A stretch of DNA of 64,000 bases, from the NCBI GenBank assembly GCA_037893245.1, contig JBAIAA010000668.1, positions 605,291-669,290 on the forward strand, given 5' to 3'. Within the stretch, counting starts at the first letter, position 1; each line of letters opens with the position of its first letter. Source of the DNA: Crossaster papposus (taxonomy: Eukaryota; Echinodermata; Asteroidea; Velatida; Solasteridae). Positions 1-10,786 of the stretch are shown in pieces. The position numbers and the translations under genes are program-made. The notes beneath the pieces are model-generated. The model was not told the DNA's origin and did not search any database. It saw nothing but the letters and a program-made list of their open reading frames with translations.

Positions 1-3000
1 TGTGCATAAGAAATATGTAAAGGGAAAGAAGTGTGCATAAGAAATATGTAAAGGGAAAGAAGTGTGCATAAGAAATATGTAAAGGGAAAGAAGTGTGCAT
101 AAGAAATATGTAAAGGGAAAGAAGTGTGCATAAGAAATATGTAAAGGGAAAGAAGTGTGCATAAGAAATATGTAAAGGGAAAGAAGTGTGCATAAGAAAT
201 ATGTAAAGGGAAAGAAGTGTGCATAAGAAATATGTAAAGGGAAAGAAGTGTGCATAAGAAATATGTAAAGGGAAAGAAGTGTGCATAAGAAATATGTAAA
301 GGGAAAGAAGTGTGCATAAGAAATATGTAAAGGGAAAGAAGTGTGCATAAGAAATATGTAAAGGGAAAGAAGTGTGCATAAGAAATATGTAAAGGGAAAG
401 AAGTGTGCATAAGAAATATGTAAAGGGAAAGAAGTGTGCATAAGAAATATGTAAAGGGAAAGAAGTGTGCATAAGAAATATGTAAAGGGAAAGAAGTGTG
501 CATAAGAAATATGTAAAGGGAAAGAAGTGTGCATAAGAAATATGTAAAGGGAAAGAAGTGTGCATAAGAAATATGTAAAGGGAAAGAAGTGTGCATAAGA
601 AATATGTAAAGGGAAAGAAGTGTGCATAAGAAATATGTAAAGGGAAAGAAGTGTGCATAAGAAATATGTAAAGGGAAAGAAGTGTGCATAAGAAATATGT
701 AAAGGGAAAGAAGTGTGCATAAGAAATATGTAAAGGGAAAGAAGTGTGCATAAGAAATATGTAAAGGGAAAGAAGTGTGCATAAGAAATATGTAAAGGGA
801 AAGAAGTGTGCATAAGAAATATGTAAAGGGAAAGAAGTGTGCATAAGAAATATGTAAAGGGAAAGAAGTGTGCATAAGAAATATGTAAAGGGAAAGAAGT
901 GTGCATAAGAAATATGTAAAGGGAAAGAAGTGTGCATAAGAAATATGTAAAGGGAAAGAAGTGTGCATAAGAAATATGTAAAGGGAAAGAAGTGTGCATA
1001 AGAAATATGTAAAGGGAAAGAAGTGTGCATAAGAAATATGTAAAGGGAAAGAAGTGTGCATAAGAAATATGTAAAGGGAAAGAAGTGTGCATAAGAAATA
1101 TGTAAAGGGAAAGAAGTGTGCATAAGAAATATGTAAAGGGAAAGAAGTGTGCATAAGAAATATGTAAAGGGAAAGAAGTGTGCATAAGAAATATGTAAAG
1201 GGAAAGAAGTGTGCATAAGAAATATGTAAAGGGAAAGAAGTGTGCATAAGAAATATGTAAAGGGAAAGAAGTGTGCATAAGAAATATGTAAAGGGAAAGA
1301 AGTGTGCATAAGAAATATGTAAAGGGAAAGAAGTGTGCATAAGAAATATGTAAAGGGAAAGAAGTGTGCATAAGAAATATGTAAAGGGAAAGAAGTGTGC
1401 ATAAGAAATATGTAAAGGGAAAGAAGTGTGCATAAGAAATATGTAAAGGGAAAGAAGTGTGCATAAGAAATATGTAAAGGGAAAGAAGTGTGCATAAGAA
1501 ATATGTAAAGGGAAAGAAGTGTGCATAAGAAATATGTAAAGGGAAAGAAGTGTGCATAAGAAATATGTAAAGGGAAAGAAGTGTGCATAAGAAATATGTA
1601 AAGGGAAAGAAGTGTGCATAAGAAATATGTAAAGGGAAAGAAGTGTGCATAAGAAATATGTAAAGGGAAAGAAGTGTGCATAAGAAATATGTAAAGGGAA
1701 AGAAGTGTGCATAAGAAATATGTAAAGGGAAAGAAGTGTGCATAAGAAATATGTAAAGGGAAAGAAGTGTGCATAAGAAATATGTAAAGGGAAAGAAGTG
1801 TGCATAAGAAATATGTAAAGGGAAAGAAGTGTGCATAAGAAATATGTAAAGGGAAAGAAGTGTGCATAAGAAATATGTAAAGGGAAAGAAGTGTGCATAA
1901 GAAATATGTAAAGGGAAAGAAGTGTGCATAAGAAATATGTAAAGGGAAAGAAGTGTGCATAAGAAATATGTAAAGGGAAAGAAGTGTGCATAAGAAATAT
2001 GTAAAGGGAAAGAAGTGTGCATAAGAAATATGTAAAGGGAAAGAAGTGTGCATAAGAAATATGTAAAGGGAAAGAAGTGTGCATAAGAAATATGTAAAGG
2101 GAAAGAAGTGTGCATAAGAAATATGTAAAGGGAAAGAAGTGTGCATAAGAAATATGTAAAGGGAAAGAAGTGTGCATAAGAAATATGTAAAGGGAAAGAA
2201 GTGTGCATAAGAAATATGTAAAGGGAAAGAAGTGTGCATAAGAAATATGTAAAGGGAAAGAAGTGTGCATAAGAAATATGTAAAGGGAAAGAAGTGTGCA
2301 TAAGAAATATGTAAAGGGAAAGAAGTGTGCATAAGAAATATGTAAAGGGAAAGAAGTGTGCATAAGAAATATGTAAAGGGAAAGAAGTGTGCATAAGAAA
2401 TATGTAAAGGGAAAGAAGTGTGCATAAGAAATATGTAAAGGGAAAGAAGTGTGCATAAGAAATATGTAAAGGGAAAGAAGTGTGCATAAGAAATATGTAA
2501 AGGGAAAGAAGTGTGCATAAGAAATATGTAAAGGGAAAGAAGTGTGCATAAGAAATATGTAAAGGGAAAGAAGTGTGCATAAGAAATATGTAAAGGGAAA
2601 GAAGTGTGCATAAGAAATATGTAAAGGGAAAGAAGTGTGCATAAGAAATATGTAAAGGGAAAGAAGTGTGCATAAGAAATATGTAAAGGGAAAGAAGTGT
2701 GCATAAGAAATATGTAAAGGGAAAGAAGTGTGCATAAGAAATATGTAAAGGGAAAGAAGTGTGCATAAGAAATATGTAAAGGGAAAGAAGTGTGCATAAG
2801 AAATATGTAAAGGGAAAGAAGTGTGCATAAGAAATATGTAAAGGGAAAGAAGTGTGCATAAGAAATATGTAAAGGGAAAGAAGTGTGCATAAGAAATATG
2901 TAAAGGGAAAGAAGTGTGCATAAGAAATATGTAAAGGGAAAGAAGTGTGCATAAGAAATATGTAAAGGGAAAGAAGTGTGCATAAGAAATATGTAAAGGG

Positions 3001-4130
3001 AAAGAAGTGTGCATAAGAAATATGTAAAGGGAAAGAAGTGTGCATAAGAAATATGTAAAGGGAAAGAAGTGTGCATAAGAAATATGTAAAGGGAAAGAAG
3101 TGTGCATAAGAAATATGTAAAGGGAAAGAAGTGTGCATAAGAAATATGTAAAGGGAAAGAAGTGTGCATAAGAAATATGTAAAGGGAAAGAAGTGTGCAT
3201 AAGAAATATGTAAAGGGAAAGAAGTGTGCATAAGAAATATGTAAAGGGAAAGAAGTGTGCATAAGAAATATGTAAAGGGAAAGAAGTGTGCATAAGAAAT
3301 ATGTAAAGGGAAAGAAGTGTGCATAAGAAATATGTAAAGGGAAAGAAGTGTGCATAAGAAATATGTAAAGGGAAAGAAGTGTGCATAAGAAATATGTAAA
3401 GGGAAAGAAGTGTGCATAAGAAATATGTAAAGGGAAAGAAGTGTGCATAAGAAATATGTAAAGGGAAAGAAGTGTGCATAAGAAATATGTAAAGGGAAAG
3501 AAGTGTGCATAAGAAATATGTAAAGGGAAAGAAGTGTGCATAAGAAATATGTAAAGGGAAAGAAGTGTGCATAAGAAATATGTAAAGGGAAAGAAGTGTG
3601 CATAAGAAATATGTAAAGGGAAAGAAGTGTGCATAAGAAATATGTAAAGGGAAAGAAGTGTGCATAAGAAATATGTAAAGGGAAAGAAGTGTGCATAAGA
3701 AATATGTAAAGGGAAAGAAGTGTGCATAAGAAATATGTAAAGGGAAAGAAGTGTGCATAAGAAATATGTAAAGGGAAAGAAGTGTGCATAAGAAATATGT
3801 AAAGGGAAAGAAGTGTGCATAAGAAATATGTAAAGGGAAAGAAGTGTGCATAAGAAATATGTAAAGGGAAAGAAGTGTGCATAAGAAATATGTAAAGGGA
3901 AAGAAGTGTGCATAAGAAATATGTAAAGGGAAAGAAGTGTGCATAAGAAATATGTAAAGGGAAAGAAGTGTGCATAAGAAATATGTAAAGGGAAAGAAGT
4001 GTGCATAAGAAATATGTAAAGGGAAAGAAGTGTGCATAAGAAATATGTAAAGGGAAAGAAGTGTGCATAAGAAATATGTAAAGGGAAAGAAGTGTGCATA
4101 AGAAATATGTAAAGGGAAAGAAGTGTGCAT
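1..4130. repeat. Homogeneous 31-mer block, left edge
   Basis: About 133 consecutive monomers, in which I saw no substitution, indel or 36-bp insert. It contrasts sharply with the diversified array after 6.1 kb. It either results from a very recent amplification or reflects consensus smoothing in the assembly. Nothing else is present. Confidence 0.93.
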
Positions 4131-4210
4131 GCATAAGAAATATGTAAAGGGAAAGAAGTGTGCATAAGAAATATGTAAAGGGAAAGAAGTGTGCATATTA
4201 AGAAAAAGCA
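4131..4210. repeat. Irregular junction between homogeneous blocks
   Basis: Two unusual monomers lie about 65 bp apart. At 4127-4134 the tetramer GCAT is doubled, creating the palindrome TGCATGCA (4126-4133) and a 35-bp unit. At 4198-4210 the normal AGAAA after GTGCATA is replaced by TTAAGAAAAAGCA, 8 bp longer, giving a 39-bp unit. These are the only irregularities in the first 6.1 kb, and they probably mark an array breakpoint or join. Confidence 0.85.
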
Positions 4211-6133
4211 TATGTAAAGGGAAAGAAGTGTGCATAAGAAATATGTAAAGGGAAAGAAGTGTGCATAAGAAATATGTAAAGGGAAAGAAGTGTGCATAAG
4301 AAATATGTAAAGGGAAAGAAGTGTGCATAAGAAATATGTAAAGGGAAAGAAGTGTGCATAAGAAATATGTAAAGGGAAAGAAGTGTGCATAAGAAATATG
4401 TAAAGGGAAAGAAGTGTGCATAAGAAATATGTAAAGGGAAAGAAGTGTGCATAAGAAATATGTAAAGGGAAAGAAGTGTGCATAAGAAATATGTAAAGGG
4501 AAAGAAGTGTGCATAAGAAATATGTAAAGGGAAAGAAGTGTGCATAAGAAATATGTAAAGGGAAAGAAGTGTGCATAAGAAATATGTAAAGGGAAAGAAG
4601 TGTGCATAAGAAATATGTAAAGGGAAAGAAGTGTGCATAAGAAATATGTAAAGGGAAAGAAGTGTGCATAAGAAATATGTAAAGGGAAAGAAGTGTGCAT
4701 AAGAAATATGTAAAGGGAAAGAAGTGTGCATAAGAAATATGTAAAGGGAAAGAAGTGTGCATAAGAAATATGTAAAGGGAAAGAAGTGTGCATAAGAAAT
4801 ATGTAAAGGGAAAGAAGTGTGCATAAGAAATATGTAAAGGGAAAGAAGTGTGCATAAGAAATATGTAAAGGGAAAGAAGTGTGCATAAGAAATATGTAAA
4901 GGGAAAGAAGTGTGCATAAGAAATATGTAAAGGGAAAGAAGTGTGCATAAGAAATATGTAAAGGGAAAGAAGTGTGCATAAGAAATATGTAAAGGGAAAG
5001 AAGTGTGCATAAGAAATATGTAAAGGGAAAGAAGTGTGCATAAGAAATATGTAAAGGGAAAGAAGTGTGCATAAGAAATATGTAAAGGGAAAGAAGTGTG
5101 CATAAGAAATATGTAAAGGGAAAGAAGTGTGCATAAGAAATATGTAAAGGGAAAGAAGTGTGCATAAGAAATATGTAAAGGGAAAGAAGTGTGCATAAGA
5201 AATATGTAAAGGGAAAGAAGTGTGCATAAGAAATATGTAAAGGGAAAGAAGTGTGCATAAGAAATATGTAAAGGGAAAGAAGTGTGCATAAGAAATATGT
5301 AAAGGGAAAGAAGTGTGCATAAGAAATATGTAAAGGGAAAGAAGTGTGCATAAGAAATATGTAAAGGGAAAGAAGTGTGCATAAGAAATATGTAAAGGGA
5401 AAGAAGTGTGCATAAGAAATATGTAAAGGGAAAGAAGTGTGCATAAGAAATATGTAAAGGGAAAGAAGTGTGCATAAGAAATATGTAAAGGGAAAGAAGT
5501 GTGCATAAGAAATATGTAAAGGGAAAGAAGTGTGCATAAGAAATATGTAAAGGGAAAGAAGTGTGCATAAGAAATATGTAAAGGGAAAGAAGTGTGCATA
5601 AGAAATATGTAAAGGGAAAGAAGTGTGCATAAGAAATATGTAAAGGGAAAGAAGTGTGCATAAGAAATATGTAAAGGGAAAGAAGTGTGCATAAGAAATA
5701 TGTAAAGGGAAAGAAGTGTGCATAAGAAATATGTAAAGGGAAAGAAGTGTGCATAAGAAATATGTAAAGGGAAAGAAGTGTGCATAAGAAATATGTAAAG
5801 GGAAAGAAGTGTGCATAAGAAATATGTAAAGGGAAAGAAGTGTGCATAAGAAATATGTAAAGGGAAAGAAGTGTGCATAAGAAATATGTAAAGGGAAAGA
5901 AGTGTGCATAAGAAATATGTAAAGGGAAAGAAGTGTGCATAAGAAATATGTAAAGGGAAAGAAGTGTGCATAAGAAATATGTAAAGGGAAAGAAGTGTGC
6001 ATAAGAAATATGTAAAGGGAAAGAAGTGTGCATAAGAAATATGTAAAGGGAAAGAAGTGTGCATAAGAAATATGTAAAGGGAAAGAAGTGTGCATAAGAA
6101 ATATGTAAAGGGAAAGAAGTGTGCATAAGAAAA
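4211..6133. repeat. Homogeneous 31-mer block of 62 units
   Basis: From TATG at 4211 to the first insert there are 1,923 bp, which is 62 monomers plus one extra A in front of the insert (AAGAAAA instead of AAGAAA). No other variant was noticed. Confidence 0.9.
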
Positions 6134-6169
6134 TAAACACATGATGTGGGAACAAGCCCTCGAGTTAAA
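6134..6169. repeat. First 36-bp insert (type G); family description
   Basis: The insert begins TAAACACATGATG, has GTGGGAAC at its positions 13-20 and CCCTCGAG at 24-31, and ends TTAAA. It sits between monomer positions 13 and 14. AAATA (monomer 11-15) is present on both sides, so it can also be read as a 31-bp core between 5-bp direct repeats. CACATGATGTG is an inverted repeat with 5-bp arms around one base. CTCGAG is palindromic and carries the only CpG in the type-G array. Type C differs at insert positions 15 (G to C) and 18 (A to G), giving GTCGGGAC and a second CpG. No intermediate was seen. There is no coding capacity and no similarity to a transposon end that I recognise. Confidence 0.95.
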
Positions 6170-8901
6170 TATGTAAAGGGAAAGAAGTGTGCATAAGAAA
6201 TATGTAAAGGGGAAGAAGTGTGCATAAGAAATATGTAAAGGGAAAGAAGTGTGCATAAGAAATATGTAAAGGGAAAGAAGTGTGCATAAGAAATATGTAA
6301 AGGGAAAGAAGTGTGCATAAGAAATATGTAAAGGGAAAGAAGTGTGCATAAGAAATATGTAAAGGGAAAGAAGTGTGCATAAGAAATAAACACATGATGT
6401 GGGAACAAGCCCTCGAGTTAAATATGTAAAGGGAAAGAAGTGTGCATAAGAAATATGTAAACGGAAAGAAGTGTGCATAAGAAATATGTAAAGGGAAAGA
6501 AGTGTGCATAAGAAATATGTAAAGGGAAAGAAGTGTGCATAAGAAATATGTAAAGGGAAAGAAGTGTGCATAAGAAATATGTAAAGGGAAAGAAGTGTGC
6601 ATAAGAAATATGTAAAGGGAAAGAAGTGTGCATAAGAAATATGTAAAGGGAAAGAAGTGTGCATAAGAAATATGTAAAGGGAAAGAAGTGTGCATAAGAA
6701 ATATGTAAAGGGAAAGAAGTGTGCATAAGAAATAAACACATGATGTGGGAACAAGCCCTCGAGTTAAATATGTAAAGGGAAAGAAGTGTGCATAAGAAAT
6801 ATGTAAAGGGAAAGAAGTGTGCATAAGAAATATGTAAAGGGAAAGAAGTGTGCATAAGAAATATGTAAAGGGAAAGCAGTGTGCATAAGAAATATGTAAA
6901 GGGAAAGAAGTGTGCATAAGAAATATGTAAAGGGAAAGAAGTGTGCATAAGAAATATGTAAAGGGAAAGAAGTGTGCATAAGAAATAAACACATGATGTG
7001 GGAACAAGCCCTCGAGTTAAATATGTAAAGTGAAAGAAGTGTGCATAAGAAATATGTAAAGGGAAAGAAGTGTGCAAAAGAAATATGTAAAGGGAAAGAA
7101 GTGTGCATAAGAAATATGTAAAGGGAAAGAAGTGTGCATAAGAAATATGTAAAGGGAAAGAAGTGTGCATAAGAAATATGTAAAGGGAAAGAAGTGTGCA
7201 TAAGAAATATGTAAAGGGAAAGAAGTGTGCATAAGAAATATGTAAAGGGAAAGAAGTGTGCATAAGAAATATGTAAAGGGAAAGAAGTGTGCATAAGAAA
7301 TATGTAAAGGGAAAGAAGTGTGCATAAGAAATATGTAAAGGGAAAGAAGTGTGCATAAGAAATATGTAAAGGGAAAGAAGTGTGCATAAGAAATATGTAA
7401 AGGGAAAGAAGTGTGCATAAGAAATATGTAAAGGGAAAGAAGTGTGCATAAGAAATATGTAAAGGGAAAGAAGTGTGCATAAGAAATATGTAAAGGGAAA
7501 GAAGTGTGCATAAGAAATATGTAAAGGGAAAGAAGTGTGCATAAGAAATATGTAAAGGGAAAGAAGTGTGCATAAGAAATATGTAAAGGGAAAGAAGTGT
7601 GCATAAGAAATATGTAAAGGGAAAGAAGTGTGCATAAGAAATATGTAAAGGGAAAGAAGTGTGCATAAGAAATATGTAAAGGGAAAGAAGTGTGCATAAG
7701 AAATATGTAAAGGGAAAGAAGTGTGCATACGAAATATGTAAAGGGAAAGAAGTGTGCATAAGAAATAAACACATGATGTGGGAACAAGCCCTCGAGTTAA
7801 ATATGTAAAGGGAAAGAAGTGTGCATAAGAAATATGTAAAGGGGAAGAAGTGTGCATAAGAAATATGTAAAGGGAAAGAAGTGTGCATACGAAATATGTA
7901 AAGGGAAAGAAGTGTGCATAAGAAATAAACACATGATGTGGGAACAAGCCCTCGAGTTAAATATGTAAAGGGAAAGAAGTGTGCATAAGAAATATGTAAA
8001 GGGGAAGAAGTGTGCATAAGAAATATGTAAAGGGAAAGAAGTGTGCATAAGAAATATGTAAAGGGAAAGAAGTGTGCATAAGAAATATGTAAAGGGAAAG
8101 AAGTGTGCATAAGAAATATGTAAAGGGAAAGAAGTGTGCATAAGAAATATGTAAAGGGAAAGAAGTGTGCATAAGAAATAAACACATGATGTGGGAACAA
8201 GCCCTCGAGTTAAATATGTAAAGGGAAAGAAGTGTGCATAAGAAATATGTAAACGGAAAGAAGTGTGCATAAGAAATATGTAAAGGGAAAGAAGTGTGCA
8301 TAAGAAATATGTAAAGGGAAAGAAGTGTGCATAAGAAATATGTAAAGGGAAACAAGTGTGCATAAGAAATATGTAAAGGGAAAGAAGTGTGCATAAGAAA
8401 TATGTAAAGGGAAAGAAGTGTGCATAAGAAATATGTAAAGGGAAAGAAGTGTGCATAAGAAATATGTAAAGGGAAAGAAGTGTGCATAAGAAATATGTAA
8501 AGGGAAAGAAGTGTGCATAAGAAATATGTAAAGGGAAAGAAGTGTGCATAAGAAATATGTAAAGGGAAAGAAGTGTGCATAAGAAATATGTAAAGGGAAA
8601 GAAGTGTGCATAAGAAATATGTAAAGGGAAAGAAGTGTGCATAAGAAATATGTAAAGGGAAAGAAGTGTGCATAAGAAACATGTAAAGGGAAAGAAGTGT
8701 GCATAAGAAATATGTAAAGGGAAAGAAGTGTGCATAAGAAATATGTAAAGGGAAAGAAGTGTGCATAAGAAATATGTAAAGGGAAAGAAGTGTGCATAAG
8801 AAATATGTAAAGGGAAAGAAGTGTGCATAAGAAATATGTAAAGGGAAAGAAGTGTGCATAAGAAATAAACACATGATGTGGGAACAAGCCCTCGAGTTAA
8901 A
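6134..8901. repeat. Type-G insert cluster, 8 copies
   Basis: Inserts start at 6134, 6387, 6733, 6986, 7766, 7926, 8179 and 8866, all type G. Spacings are 160-780 bp. The 253-bp spacing occurs three times (6134 to 6387, 6733 to 6986, 7926 to 8179), which suggests local duplication of an insert plus seven monomers. This is the densest insert run in the left half. Scattered variants include G24 to C units (6461, 8252 region) and A9 to C units (7730 and 7870 region). Confidence 0.9.
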
Positions 8902-9862
8902 TATGTAAAGGGAAAGAAGTGTGCATAAGAAATATGTAAAGGGAAAGAAGTGTGCATAAGAAATATGTAAAGGGAAAGAAGTGTGCATAAGAAATATGTA
9001 AAGGGAAAGAAGTGTGCATAAGAAATATGTAAAGGGAAAGAAGTGTGCATAAGAAATATGTAAAGGGAAAGAAGTGTGCATAAGAAATATGTAAAGGGAA
9101 AGAAGTGTGCATAAGAAATATGTAAAGGGAAAGAAGTGTGCATAAGAAATATGTAAAGGGAAAGAAGTGTGCATAATAAATATGTAAAGGGAAAGAAGTG
9201 TGCATAAGAAATATGTAAAGGGAAAGAAGTGTGCATAAGAAATATGTAAAGGGAAAGAAGTGTGCATAAGAAATATGTAAAGGGAAAGAAGTGTGCATAA
9301 GAAATATGTAAAGGGAAAGAAGTGTGCATAAGAAATATGTAAAGGGACAGAAGTGTGCATAAGAAATATGTAAAGGGAAAGAAGTGTGCATAAGAAATAT
9401 GTAAAGGGAAAGAAGTGTGCATAAGAAATATGTAAAGGGAAAGAAGTGTGCATAAGAAATATGTAAAGGGAAAGAAGTGTGCATAAGAAATATGTAAAGG
9501 GAAATAAGTGTGCATAAGAAATATGTAAAGGGAAAGAAGTGTGCATAAGAAATATGTAAAGGGAAAGAAGTGTGCATAAGAAATATGTATAGGGAAAGAA
9601 GTGTGCATAAGAAATATGTAAAGGGAAAGAAGTGTGCATAAGAAATATGTAAAGGGAAAGAAGTGTGCATAAGAAATATGTAAAGGGAAAGAAGTGTGCA
9701 TAAGAAATATGTAAAGGGAAAGAAGTGTGCATAAGAAATATGTAAAGGGAAAGAAGTGTGCATAAGAAATATGTAAAGGGAAAGAAGTGTGCATAAGAAA
9801 TATGTAAAGGGAAAGAAGTGTGCATAAGAAATATGTAAAGGGAAAGAAGTGTGCATAAGAAA
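8902..9862. repeat. Insert-free stretch of 31 units
   Basis: Exactly 961 bp (31 monomers) separate the last type-G insert of the left cluster from the first type-C insert. Single-unit variants include AATAAA in place of AAGAAA near 9177, GGGACAG near 9348, GGGAAATAAG near 9505 and GTATAGGG near 9590. No gene or other element. Confidence 0.9.
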
Positions 9863-9959
9863 TAAACACATGATGTCGGGACAAGCCCTCGAGTTAAATA
9901 TGTAAAGGGAAAGAAGTGTGCATAAGAAATAATAAAGGGAAAGAAGTGTGCATAAGAAA
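9863..9959. repeat. First type-C insert followed by a 30-bp monomer
   Basis: The type-C insert occupies 9863-9898. It is followed by one normal monomer and then a 30-bp monomer (9930-9959) in which TATGTAAA is replaced by TAATAAA, one base shorter. This insert + unit + 30-mer arrangement recurs after inserts at 11077, 14324, 22649, 23991, 24150, 25926, 26085, 34691, 36462, 40092, 43629, 45493 and 47145. Two more 30-mers, at 11484 and 14731, do not directly follow an insert. Confidence 0.9.
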
Positions 9960-10786
9960 TATGTAAAGGGAAAGAAGTGTGCATAAGAAATATGTAAAGG
10001 GAAAGAAGTGTGCATAAGAAATATGTAAAGGGAAAGAAGTGTGCATAAGAAATATGTAAAGGGAAAGAATGTGTGCATAAGAAATATGTAAAGGGAAAGA
10101 AGTGTGCATAAGAAATATGTAAAGGGAAAGAAGTGTGCATAAGAAATATGTAAAGGGAAAGAAGTGTGCATAAGAAATATGTAAAGGGAAAGAAGTGTGC
10201 ATAAGAAATATGTAAAGGGAAAGAAGTGTGCATAAGAAATATGTAAAGGGAAAGAAGTGTGCATAAGAAATATGTAAAGGGAAAGAAGTGTGCATAAGAA
10301 ATATGTAAAGGGAAAGAAGTGTGCATAAGAAATATGTAAAGGGAAAGAAGTGTGCATAAGAAATATGTAAAGGGAAAGAAGTGTGCATAAGAAATATGTA
10401 AAGGGAAAGAAGTGTGCATAAGAAATATGTAAAGGGAAAGAAGTGTGCATAAGAAATATGTAAAGGGAAAGAAGTGTGCATAAGAAATATGTAAAGGGAA
10501 AGAAGTGTGCATAAGAAATATGTAAAGGGAAAGAAGTGTGCATAAGAAATATGTAAAGGGAAAGAAGTGTGCATAAGAAATATGTAAAGGGAAAGAAGTG
10601 TGCATAAGAAATATGTAAAGGGAAAGAAGTGTGCATAAGAAATATGTAAAGGGAAAGAAGTGTGCATAAGAAATATGTAAAGGAAAAGAAGTGTGCATAA
10701 GAAATATGTAAAGGGAAAGAAGTGTGCATAAGAAATATGTAAAGGGAAAGAAGTGTGCATAAGAAATATGTAAAGGGAAAGAAGTG

